DNA from: Massilia sp. Mn16-1_5 | Lineage (GTDB): Bacteria > Pseudomonadota > Gammaproteobacteria > Burkholderiales > Burkholderiaceae_D | Reading direction: 5' to 3' | Assembly: GCF_004798585.1 (NCBI RefSeq) | Contig: NZ_PPXQ01000003.1 | Coordinates: 1 to 64,000, forward strand | Length of the DNA stretch: 64,000 nucleotides | Shown here: positions 53,136-63,020 of the stretch, one piece after another | Numbering within the stretch: position 1 is the stretch's first letter | How the letters are laid out: the number at the start of each line of letters is the position of its first letter | Notes under the pieces: model-generated | Seen by the model: only the letters and a program-made list of their open reading frames with translations | Databases searched by the model: none | What the model was told of the DNA's origin: nothing | Position numbers and translations under genes: made by a program

Positions 53136-53155
53136 ATATGCTTTAAAAAGCATAT
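53136..53155. promoter_or_regulatory. Operator-like palindrome before the OFA transporter gene
   Basis: The sequence atatgctttaaaaagcatat has perfect 8-base arms around a TAAA centre. It lies 25 bases before the start of the OFA-type transporter and just upstream of the ribosome site ggagggg. Its similarity to the second copy at 53061-53080 and its place next to a helix-turn-helix gene mark it as the likely operator of that regulator. Confidence 0.6.
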
Positions 53156-53180
53156 TACATACTTATAAAACGGAGGGGAC

Positions 53181-54821
53181 ATGGGTTTGTTCAGTTTTTT
53201 AGATAAAGAGCGCACGATCGCGGGCGCCGGTTTCAACCGCTGGCTGGTGCCGCCGGCGGCGCTGGCGATTCACCTGTGTATCGGCATGGCCTACGGCTTC
53301 TCGGTGTTCTGGTTGCCGCTGTCGAAAGCGATCGGCATCACCGAATCGGTCGCCTGCTCGCCCGAGATGGGCTTCATGGCCGAGATCTTCTCGACCACCT
53401 GCGACTGGAAGATCTCGATGCTGGGCTGGATCTTCACGATCTTCTTCCTCTTCCTCGGTCTCGCGGCCTGGCTGTTCGGCGGCTGGCTCGAGCATGCGGG
53501 TCCGCGCAAAGCCGGCGTCGTGTCGGCCGTGTGCTGGTGCGGCGGCCTGGTGATCTCCGCCTTCGGCATCTATAGCCACCAGATCTGGCTGATGTGGCTC
53601 GGTTCCGGCGTGATCGGCGGGATTGGCCTCGGTCTCGGCTACATTTCGCCCGTGTCGACGCTCATCAAGTGGTTCCCGGACCGCCGCGGCATGGCGACCG
53701 GCATGGCCATCATGGGCTTCGGCGGCGGCGCCATGATCGGCGCACCGCTGGCCGACAAGCTGATGAAGCATTTTGCTACCGCCACCTCGGTCGGCGTGTG
53801 GGAAACCTTCCTGGCCCTGGCTGCGATCTACTTCGTGTTCATGATTGCCGGCGCACTGGCCTACCGCGTGCCTGCCAACGGCTGGAAGCCGGAAGGCTGG
53901 ACTCCGCCGGCCAAGAGCGCCAATACGATGGTGACCACGCGCCACGTGCACGCCAGCCGCGTCTGGGGCATCCCGCAGTTCTGGCTGATCTGGGGCGTGC
54001 TGTTCCTGAACGTCTCGGCCGGCATCGGCATCCTGGGCATGGCTTCGCCGCTGCTGCAGGAAGTCTTCGGCGGCAAGCTGATCGGCGTCGACCTCGGCTT
54101 CAACGAACTCGACGCGGCGCAGAAGAGCCAGATCGCGGCGATCGCCGCCGGCTTCACCGGCCTGCTGTCGCTGTTCAACATCGGCGGCCGCTTCGCCTGG
54201 GCCTCGTGCTCGGACTTCATCGGCCGCAAGGCGACCTATTTCGTGTTCCTGATCCTCGGCTTCTTCCTGTATGTGTCGATTCCGTCGCTGGCGCACGTGG
54301 GCAACAAGGGGCTGTTCGTTGCTGCCATCTGCATCATCCTGTCGATGTACGGCGGCGGCTTCGCGACCGTGCCGGCCTACCTGGCCGACCTGTTCGGTAC
54401 CCAGATGGTGGGCGCGATCCACGGTCGCCTGCTGACGGCCTGGGCTGCGGCGGGCGTGCTCGGTCCGGTCCTGATCAACTACATCCGCGAGTACCAGATT
54501 GCGCACGGCGTGCCGAAGGCGCAAGCTTACGACGTGACGATGTACGTGCTGGCCGGTCTCATCGTGGTGGGCATCGTGCTCAATGCAATGATCCGTCCGC
54601 TGGCGGACAAGCATTTCATGACCGATGCCGAACTGGCGCATGAAAAGAAGCTGGCGCAGGAGCGCGACATCAGCACGATGAGCGCTGGACGCGGCGGCAA
54701 TGGCGGCAGCGCCGTGGCCAGCAGCCCGCTGGTGACGGCCTTTGCCTGGCTGGCGGTCGGCATTCCGCTGATGTTCGGCGTGTGGGTGACGCTGCAGAAG
54801 GCGTCGGTGCTCTTCAAATAA
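53181..54821 (+). CDS. OFA-family MFS transporter (oxalate/formate antiporter type)
   Basis: This 546-residue protein has twelve or more membrane helices. The N-terminus has HLCIGMAYGFSVFWLPLSKA, and the loop with KWFPDRRGMATGMAIMGFGGG is the signature of the oxalate/formate antiporter family. An extra cytosolic loop lies at about residues 230-255, and a C-terminal extension at 475-510 is Gly/Ser-rich. Substrate import of formate or oxalate for the dehydrogenase encoded next is the simplest reading. The strong ribosome site ggagggg precedes ATG 53181. It is separated from fdsGB by a REP-like hairpin. Confidence 0.9.
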   Translation: MGLFSFLDKERTIAGAGFNRWLVPPAALAIHLCIGMAYGFSVFWLPLSKAIGITESVACSPEMGFMAEIFSTTCDWKISMLGWIFTIFFLFLGLAAWLFGGWLEHAGPRKAGVVSAVCWCGGLVISAFGIYSHQIWLMWLGSGVIGGIGLGLGYISPVSTLIKWFPDRRGMATGMAIMGFGGGAMIGAPLADKLMKHFATATSVGVWETFLALAAIYFVFMIAGALAYRVPANGWKPEGWTPPAKSANTMVTTRHVHASRVWGIPQFWLIWGVLFLNVSAGIGILGMASPLLQEVFGGKLIGVDLGFNELDAAQKSQIAAIAAGFTGLLSLFNIGGRFAWASCSDFIGRKATYFVFLILGFFLYVSIPSLAHVGNKGLFVAAICIILSMYGGGFATVPAYLADLFGTQMVGAIHGRLLTAWAAAGVLGPVLINYIREYQIAHGVPKAQAYDVTMYVLAGLIVVGIVLNAMIRPLADKHFMTDAELAHEKKLAQERDISTMSAGRGGNGGSAVASSPLVTAFAWLAVGIPLMFGVWVTLQKASVLFK

Positions 54822-54841
54822 GTTCTGTTCAGGCGGTGTAC

Positions 54842-54929
54842 CGCGCGGGCATGCCCGCCCTACGGTACACCGCCGCCGCGGACCGATACCACGGACTGTG
54901 GCGTAACGTAGGGCGGGCATGCCCGCGCG
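54842..54929. repeat. REP-like inverted repeat, second copy
   Basis: A perfect 23-bp inverted repeat (54842-54864 and 54907-54929) is separated by 42 bases, with the internal palindrome cgggcatgcccg followed by ccctacg. Its core differs from the copy at 46604-46678 mainly in a/t to g/c exchanges that are matched in both arms, as in conserved RNA/DNA hairpins. It lies between the OFA transporter and the formate dehydrogenase genes, where it could reduce read-through or stabilise the upstream message. Confidence 0.8.
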
Positions 54930-54995
54930 TCGCGGCGCTCGCACGCCGCATCGCCACAACAAACCAACGCAACACAGATCAACCGGGACAACATC

Positions 54996-56707
<1,712 letters not shown>

Positions 56708-56711
<4 letters not shown>

Positions 56712-59509
56712 ACGCTCCTATCCAAACCATCACATTCGAACTCAATGGCCGCGCCGTCGAGGCGCTGCCGCACGAGACCCTGATCGAGGTCGCCGGCCGC
56801 GAAGGCATCGAGATTCCGCGCCTGTGCTACAAGGAAGGCTTCGAGGCCGTCGGCAACTGCCGCTCCTGCATGGTCGAGATCGACGGCGAGCGCACGCTGG
56901 CGCCGTCCTGCTGCCGCCATCCGAGCCAGGGCATGAAGGTCAGCACCGACAGCGCCCGCGCAACGGCCGCGCAGAAGATGGTGCTCGAACTGCTGCTGGC
57001 CGACATGCCGGAAGCCGAGTACACGAGAAAGAACGAAGTCGACCTGTGGGCCGAAAAGCTCGGCGTCGGCAAGCCGCGTTTCGTGTCGACGCGCCGCCAG
57101 CCGCAGCGCGACGAGTCGCATGCCGCGATCACCGTCAATCTCGACGCCTGCATCCAGTGCACGCGCTGCGTGCGCGCCTGCCGCGACGAGCAGGTCAACG
57201 ACGTCATCGGCCTGGCCTTCCGCGGCGAGAACGCCAAGATCGTGTTCGACCAGGACGACCCGATGGGCAACTCCACCTGCGTGGCCTGCGGCGAATGCGT
57301 GCAGGCCTGCCCGACCGGCGCCTTGATGCCGGCGCGCGAAGTGGCGCTGAACATCCCGGATAAACAGGTCGATTCGGTCTGCCCGTACTGCGGCGTCGGC
57401 TGCCAGCTGACTTATAACGTCAAGGACAACAAGATCCTGTACGTGGAAGGCCGCAATGGCCCGGCCAACCTGGGCCGCCTGTGCGTCAAGGGCCGCTACG
57501 GCTTCGATTACGCGCACCATCCGCATCGCCTCACGAAACCGCTGATCCGCCGCGCGGGCGTGCCGAAGACGGGCGACTTCACGATGGACCCGGACCGCGT
57601 GCTGGACGTGTTCCGCGAAGCGACGTGGGAAGAAGCGCTGGCGCTGGCCGGCGGCAAGCTGGCGCAGATCCGTGACACGCACGGCGGTGCCGCGCTGGCC
57701 GGCTTCGGCTCGGCCAAGGGCAGCAACGAGGAAGCGTATTTGTTCCAGAAGCTGGTGCGTACCGGCTTCGGCACGAATAACGTCGACCACTGCACGCGCC
57801 TGTGCCACGCCTCCTCGGTCTCGGCCCTGCTGGAAGGGATCGGCTCGGGCGCCGTGTCGAACCCGGTCATGGACGTGACGCGCGCCGAGGTCATCCTCAT
57901 CATCGGCGCCAATCCGACCGTGAACCATCCGGTGGCCGCCACCTGGATCAAGAACGCCGTGCGCACGGGTGCGAAACTCATCGTGCTCGACCCGCGCCGC
58001 TCGGAACTGGCGCGCCACGCGCACCGCTACCTGCAGTTCAAACCCGACACCGACGTCGCGCTGCTGAACGCGATGATGCACGTGATCGTCAGCGAACGCC
58101 TGGTAGACGAGGCCTTCATCGCCAGCCGCACCATCGGCTACGAAGAGCTGGAAAAGAACGTCGCCGAGTACAGCCCGGAAGCGATGGCGCCGATCTGCGG
58201 CATCGATGCCGAGACGATCCGCTATGTCGCGCGCCTGTACGCGACCTCGAAGGGATCGATGATCCTGTGGGGCATGGGCGTGTCGCAGCACATCCACGGC
58301 ACGGACAACGCGCGCTGCCTGATCGCGCTCTCGCTGATGACGGGCCAGATCGGCCGTCCCGGCACCGGCCTGCATCCGCTGCGCGGCCAGAACAACGTGC
58401 AGGGCGCGTCCGACGCCGGCCTGATCCCGATGATGCTGCCGGACTACCAGCGCGTCGACAACGCGCAGGCGCGCGAGAAGTTCGAGCAGGCCTGGGGCAC
58501 CAAGCTCGATCCGAAGCCGGGCTTGACCGTGGTCGAGATCATGGATGCGATCGACCATGGCCAGATCCGCGGCATGTACATCATGGGCGAGAATCCGGCG
58601 ATGTCGGATCCGGACGCCAACCATGCGCGCGCCGCGCTGGCCGCGCTCGAGCACCTGGTGGTGCAGGACATCTTCCTGACCGAGACCGCGTACCTGGCCG
58701 ACGTGATCCTGCCGGCCTCCGCCTTCCCGGAAAAGACCGGCACGTTTACGAATACCGACCGCCTGGTCCAGCTGGGCCGGCAGGCGATCGACCCGCCGGG
58801 CGAAGCGAAGCAGGACCTGTGGATCATCCAGCAGATCGCCAACCGCCTCGGCCTGCCGTGGAACTACGGCCACGTGGCCGAAGTGTTCGACGAGATGCGC
58901 CATACGATGCCTTCCATCGGCGGCATCACCTGGGAGCGCCTGGAAAAGAACGGCGCCGTCGTCTACCCGTGCATGAACGAGGGCGATGTCGGCCAGCCGG
59001 TCGTGTTCACCGAGCTGTTCCCGCGCGAAGGGGGCAGGGCGCGTTTCGTCCCGGCCGACATCATCCCGGCCGACGAGCGTCCGGATCTTGAATACCCGAT
59101 GGTGCTGATCACGGGCCGCCAGCTCGAGCACTGGCACACCGGCAGCATGACCCGCCGCGCCACCGTGCTGGACGCGATCGAGCCCGATCCGGTAGCGCTG
59201 GTGCACCCGCTCGACCTCGAACGCATGGGCGTCCAGCCGGGCGCGCCGATCACGATCGCTTCGCGCCGCGGCGAAGTGGTGCTGTATGCGCGTGCCGACG
59301 ACAGCTCGCCGGTGGGGGCGATTTTTGTCCCGTTCTGCTACTACGAAGCGGCGATCAACCGCCTCACGAATGCCGCGCTCGACCCCTTCGGCAAGATCCC
59401 GGAGTTCAAGTACTGCGCCATCAAGGTCACGCCGGGCGGAGAAGTCGCACACCAGAGCAGCTATGGTGGCGGCCAAATCCTCGCCGGCATGGCACAATCG
59501 GCAACATGA
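56708..59509 (+). CDS. fdsA: NAD-dependent formate dehydrogenase alpha subunit (FdsA type)
   Basis: This 933-residue protein has an N-terminal 2Fe-2S domain (residues about 6-80, CYKEGFEAVGNCRSC), a His/Cys motif, and two 4Fe-4S motifs (CIQCTRCVRAC and CVACGECVQAC). A further CPYCGVGC cluster motif introduces the bis-MGD catalytic domain. The metal ligand is Cys in DHCTRLCHASS, so no selenocysteine is needed. It oxidises formate to CO2 at Mo or W. The C-terminal domain binds the pterin (GRQLEHWHTGSMTRR). It is coupled to FdsGB upstream and to fdhD downstream by 4-base overlaps. Confidence 0.95.
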
Positions 59510-60375
59510 ACCAACAAGACTTGCTACGCTACCGCCCGCTCCTCTCCGATGCACGCGCCCACCTCACGCACGAGGTAAGCGCGCTGGACGAGCGGGGCCG
59601 TGCTTCGACGATCTCGATTCCGGCCGAACGCCCGCTGACGGTGTACGTGGACAAGCGCGAGCTGGTCACCCTGATGACGCTGGGCGGCGCGCCGGAAGCC
59701 CTGACCCTGGGCTACCTGCGCAACCAGCGCCTGGTGCGCAGTATCGAGGACGTGGTCTCGGTGCAGGTCGACTGGTCGGTCGATGCGGTGGCGGTCGTCA
59801 CCCGCAACGGCATCGCGGATGTGGAAGAGCGCACCGCGAAGAAGGTCGTCACCACCGGCTGCGGGCAGGGCTCGGTATTTGGCGGATTAATGGATGAGGT
59901 CGAGACTATTTCCCTGAGTGATAGTGCGCGCCTCACCCAGTCGGTGGTCTACCGCATCGTCGATACCATCCGCACCCAGCAGTCGATTTATAAACAGGCC
60001 GGCTCGGTGCACGGCTGCGCGCTATTCTCGAACAAGGGCGAACTGCTCTACTTCGTCGAAGACGTGGGCCGCCACAATGCGGTCGACGCCATCGCCGGCC
60101 TGATGTGGCTGGAGGGGATGCGCGGCGACGACAAGGTGTTCTACACCACCGGCAGGCTCACCTCGGAGATGGTGATCAAGGGCGCGCAGATGGGTATTCC
60201 TTTCCTGCTGTCGCGCTCGGGCACCACGCAGATGGGGCACATGGTGGCCGAAAAGGTCGGCATGTCGCTGCTGGCGCGCTGCACCGGCAAGCACTTCCTG
60301 CTGCTGGCCGGGCAGGAGCGGCTCGTGTTCGAACCCGAACTGCTCGATCTTCCGCCCGTTCCACGTCCAGCCTGA
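59506..60375 (+). CDS. fdhD: Formate dehydrogenase maturation sulfurtransferase FdhD
   Basis: This 289-residue protein delivers sulfur to the molybdenum cofactor of formate dehydrogenase. The core motifs DKRELVTLMTLGG, SVHGCALFS and EDVGRHNAVDAIAG are typical. The usual CxxC on the flexible loop appears as VTTGCGQGSV with one Cys only, a variant of the family. It overlaps fdsA by 4 bases, consistent with co-synthesis with its target. The next gene (transporter permease) starts directly behind its stop. Confidence 0.92.
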   Translation: MNQQDLLRYRPLLSDARAHLTHEVSALDERGRASTISIPAERPLTVYVDKRELVTLMTLGGAPEALTLGYLRNQRLVRSIEDVVSVQVDWSVDAVAVVTRNGIADVEERTAKKVVTTGCGQGSVFGGLMDEVETISLSDSARLTQSVVYRIVDTIRTQQSIYKQAGSVHGCALFSNKGELLYFVEDVGRHNAVDAIAGLMWLEGMRGDDKVFYTTGRLTSEMVIKGAQMGIPFLLSRSGTTQMGHMVAEKVGMSLLARCTGKHFLLLAGQERLVFEPELLDLPPVPRPA

Positions 60376-61083
60376 ATGTCCCTGTTCGACGCCACGGCGC
60401 ACGCCTTCGGATTGCTGTTCTCGGGCGATGCGGCCCTGTGGCGCATCATCTGGGTCTCGATCAAAACCAGCGTCATCGGCCTGCTGCTGGCCACGCCGCC
60501 CGCCGTGCTGCTGGGGTACGCGATCGCCATGCACCGCTTCCCGGGCCGCCGCATCGCCATCTGGCTGGCGCAATGCGCCTTGTCGCTGCCGACGGTCCTC
60601 ATCGGCTTGTTGCTGTATCTGCTGCTGTCGCGCCGCGGCCCGCTTGGGTCCCTGGAGTGGCTGTTCTCGCAGTCGGGCATCATCGCGGGCCAGTTCGTGG
60701 TCGGCCTGCCGGTGCTGCTGGCCTTCACGCTGGCGGCGGTGCAGGCGCTCGATCCCCGCTATGCCGAGACGGCGCGCGCGCTGGGCGCTTCGCGCTGGCG
60801 CATCATGAGCACCGTGTTGCATGAGGCGCGCTACGGCGTGATGGCGGCCGTGATCAGCGGTTTTGGACGCGTCATTTCGGAAGTCGGCTGCGCCCTGATG
60901 GTAGGCGGGAACATCGAAGGCGAGACGCGCACCATCACCACGGCCATCGCGCTGGAAACGAGCAAGGGCGAGTTCGCGCAGGGGATCGCACTGGGCATCG
61001 TGCTGGTCGCGCTGGCGCTGCTGATGAATGGCGCGCTGATGCTGCTGCAGGGCGAGGCCCACACGGCGGGAGGACGCGCATGA
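60376..61083 (+). CDS. tupB: Tungstate-type ABC transporter permease (TupB-like)
   Basis: This 235-residue protein has about five helices and the binding-protein-dependent transport signature around ARALGASRWRI (EAA loop). Its end, EVGCALMVGGNIEGETRTI, is characteristic of TupB/WtpB-type tungstate permeases rather than ModB. It begins immediately after the fdhD stop (no gap), so it is part of the formate dehydrogenase operon and should supply tungstate or molybdate for the active site. No periplasmic binding protein gene is linked in the window. Confidence 0.83.
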   Translation: MSLFDATAHAFGLLFSGDAALWRIIWVSIKTSVIGLLLATPPAVLLGYAIAMHRFPGRRIAIWLAQCALSLPTVLIGLLLYLLLSRRGPLGSLEWLFSQSGIIAGQFVVGLPVLLAFTLAAVQALDPRYAETARALGASRWRIMSTVLHEARYGVMAAVISGFGRVISEVGCALMVGGNIEGETRTITTAIALETSKGEFAQGIALGIVLVALALLMNGALMLLQGEAHTAGGRA

Positions 61084-61775
61084 GGCCCTTGTTGACGGTG
61101 CGCGGCCTCGTGAAACGCCATGGCGAGCGCCTGCTGTTCGACATCGATGAGCTGACCCTGGAGGCCGCCAGCGCCTACGTGCTGACCGGCGCCAACGGCG
61201 TCGGCAAGAGCACGCTGCTGCGCGCGCTGGCGGGACTCGAGCCGGTGCAGGCGGGTGCCGTCGAGTTCGAGGGCAAGCCCGTGTCGCTGCATCCCTACCC
61301 GCAGGCGCTGCGCCGCGCCATCGTCTACGTGCACCAGCATCCGGTCATGTTCTCGACCAGCGTCGCCCAGAACATCGGCTATGGCCTGGTTGCGCGCGGC
61401 GAGCCCAGGGCGCGCGTGGCGGCCATCGTGGAAGAGGCGATGGACTGGGCCGGCGTGGCCTACCTGCGCGGCACCGATCCGGCCAGGCTGTCGGGCGGCG
61501 AGAAGCAGCGTGTGGCGCTGGCGCGGGCGCGCGTGCTGCGGCCGCGCCTCCTGTTGCTGGACGAGCCGACCTCGAACCTCGACGGCGCGGCGCGTGAGCA
61601 GGTGATCGCGCTGATCCCGACCCTGATGGAGCAGGGCACGACGGTGGTCATGGCCTGCCACGACCGCGACCTGATCGGACTGCCCGGCGTGCGGCGCCTC
61701 AAATTGCGCGACGGCCATCTCGAATACCGGCCACACAAGGAAAAATACGAGGGCGAACACGACGAGGCGCCCTAG
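61080..61775 (+). CDS. tupC: Tungstate-type ABC transporter ATPase (TupC-like)
   Basis: This 231-residue protein has Walker A TGANGVGKST (about 37-46), signature LSGGEKQRVALARA, Walker B LLLLDEPTSNLD and the switch His in CHDRD. It has no C-terminal TOBE domain, unlike ModC, which supports the Tup type. It overlaps the permease gene by 4 bases and is the last gene of the formate operon, followed by a terminator hairpin. Confidence 0.87.
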   Translation: MRPLLTVRGLVKRHGERLLFDIDELTLEAASAYVLTGANGVGKSTLLRALAGLEPVQAGAVEFEGKPVSLHPYPQALRRAIVYVHQHPVMFSTSVAQNIGYGLVARGEPRARVAAIVEEAMDWAGVAYLRGTDPARLSGGEKQRVALARARVLRPRLLLLDEPTSNLDGAAREQVIALIPTLMEQGTTVVMACHDRDLIGLPGVRRLKLRDGHLEYRPHKEKYEGEHDEAP

Positions 61776-61790
61776 CGCGCAGCGTAAAAA

Positions 61791-61811
61791 AAAGCGGCCA
61801 GTGGCCGCTTT
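61791..61811. terminator. Bidirectional intrinsic terminator between tupC and the PEP-CTERM gene
   Basis: A perfect 10-bp stem (aaagcggcca / tggccgcttt) with a very small loop follows an A-run (aaaaaaa at 61786-61793) and ends in tttcttg. Both strands carry the pattern of GC stem plus U-run, so it can stop the forward formate operon and the convergent PEP-CTERM gene. Confidence 0.8.
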
Positions 61812-61830
61812 CTTGTTCTGCGATCGTCGT

Positions 61831-62703
61831 TTAGCGCTGCGCCGCCTTGCGCTTGCGCGACACCGCGCCCGCCGCCAGCAGGGCGATGCCGAACAGGGCG
61901 ATCGAGCCCGGCTCCGGCACTTCCTTCACTTCGGCCAGCTTGAACTGGCCGTTCGTACCGAGGAAGAAATACTCGCCCGGACGGTTGCGATACGTGCCGA
62001 TAGGGCAGCCTGGACCGGTGAAGCCCGCGAATTGGCAGGCCACTTCGCTCACCAGGCGCTTGGTCGGCGAGCCGATCGTGTTGGCGTTGGTGAAGGCGAA
62101 AGCCAGGACCGAGGAGGTCGACAGGTCGCGGCCGGCGCTGTTGAAGAAGTACCCGGCGTCGAGCTTGCCTGGCGCGGCTTCGGCAAAGACGCTGACCTGT
62201 CCGTTGCGCACCGGGCTGCCGGTGGCATCGACCAGTCCGCCACCGCCCGCCAGTACGTTGAACTCGGCGATCATCTCGCCCAGATTGGCGCCGTAGAAGC
62301 CGTTCGTGCCGCCGTACTGGCCGTTGGTCGGATTCTGGTACATGCGGATGGTGCCGCCGCTGAAGCTGAAGGCGCCGCTGAAGGTGCCGCTGCCGGATGC
62401 CTCGAAGGTGGCCGTGATGTTGCCACCGCGGTAGTTCAGCGGGAACAGTTTACCGTTGCTGTCCGCCTGCGTGATGTTGAACACGGCGGTTTCCTTGAAC
62501 GAGAAGGAAGTGGTGCCGGTCCGGCTCAGCTGGATGAAGGCATTGCCATTGATGTCCAGGTATTCGTTGATGACCTGGCCGCTCTTGAAGCCGCCGCCGG
62601 CCGGATTGAATACCCAATTGTTGAGTACCGGCTCCGCGATTGCGGCACCGGTTGAGCCGAGTGCGAGGGCTGCGGCGCAGATCAGTTGTTTAACAAATTT
62701 CAT
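61831..62703 (-). CDS. PEP-CTERM sorting-domain secreted protein
   Basis: The protein has 290 residues. A signal peptide (MKFVKQLICAAALALGS...AIA, cut near residue 23) is followed by a beta-rich, Gly/Thr/Asn/Ser-rich body and a C-terminal PEP-CTERM tag: VPEPG (about 264), a hydrophobic helix and basic RKRKAAQR. Such proteins are processed by exosortase and linked to the cell surface or extracellular matrix, often in floc or biofilm formers. The exosortase genes are outside the window, but an HprK-like kinase fragment at the far left belongs to the same gene set. The gene is preceded by a sigma-54 type promoter. Confidence 0.92.
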   Translation of the reverse strand: MKFVKQLICAAALALGSTGAAIAEPVLNNWVFNPAGGGFKSGQVINEYLDINGNAFIQLSRTGTTSFSFKETAVFNITQADSNGKLFPLNYRGGNITATFEASGSGTFSGAFSFSGGTIRMYQNPTNGQYGGTNGFYGANLGEMIAEFNVLAGGGGLVDATGSPVRNGQVSVFAEAAPGKLDAGYFFNSAGRDLSTSSVLAFAFTNANTIGSPTKRLVSEVACQFAGFTGPGCPIGTYRNRPGEYFFLGTNGQFKLAEVKEVPEPGSIALFGIALLAAGAVSRKRKAAQR

Positions 62704-62749
62704 TGTTTCTCTTTCGGCAGAATGTTAGTGGGCGGGTAGTGCCTTAAGT

Positions 62750-62767
62750 AAAGCAATACTCATGCCT
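62750..62767 (-). promoter_or_regulatory. Sigma-54 promoter match before the PEP-CTERM gene
   Basis: On the reverse strand aggcatgagtattgcttt matches the -24/-12 pattern, with GG and GC separated by exactly 10 bases and TTGCT at -12. Transcription would start near 62741, leaving a leader of about 38 bases before the ATG at 62703. Sigma-54 control of PEP-CTERM genes through PrsK/PrsR-type regulators is known from other betaproteobacteria. A small palindrome ccgacaaatcgg (62840-62851) about 100 bases upstream of the start site could be an activator site. Confidence 0.6.
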
Positions 62768-62964
62768 GAAAACATTAGTCTTAAGAATCAATTGATTACA
62801 GGAATTTAAATCGTACTCCGTAAATACGTGTAAAAAATCCCGACAAATCGGCATTTCCGTTAAGAACGCAAATTTGTATGAATATATTAGCAAACTGAAA
62901 TGAGTCGTTTTCAAATTTAACATCTTGCTTTTTCTGAAAACAGCCGGGCTGATCGCCTAACAAA

Positions 62965-62988
62965 AACGCCAGCGCGAAGGCTGGCGTT
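62965..62988 (-). terminator. Intrinsic terminator of the KaiC-like gene
   Basis: A 9-bp stem (aacgccagc / gctggcgtt) with a 6-base loop occurs 32 bases after the stop of the reverse-strand gene. Read on that strand, the stem is followed by a run of T (gttttt), the classical intrinsic terminator. Confidence 0.8.
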
Positions 62989-63020
62989 GTGCGATGTGAC
63001 GCAGGCAGTGTGCCTGACAG

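Larger units (their letters stand above)
62704..63020 (-). other. Gene-free AT-rich region carrying the PEP-CTERM promoter and the kaiC-like terminator
   Basis: This 317-base stretch is clearly richer in A and T than its surroundings and has no coding frame. From right to left it holds the terminator of the KaiC-like gene (62965-62988), the palindrome ccgacaaatcgg (62840-62851), and the sigma-54 promoter match (62750-62767). It ends with the leader and a ribosome site (gaaagaga) of the PEP-CTERM gene. The separation of roughly 85 bases between palindrome and promoter is typical for enhancer-type control. Confidence 0.6.

Noticed and set aside
53061-53155. Classical ModE binding site
   Set aside because: The palindromes read ATATGCT-AGCATAT rather than the TATAT-rich, CGnTATAT-type ModE consensus, so they were described as a separate operator.
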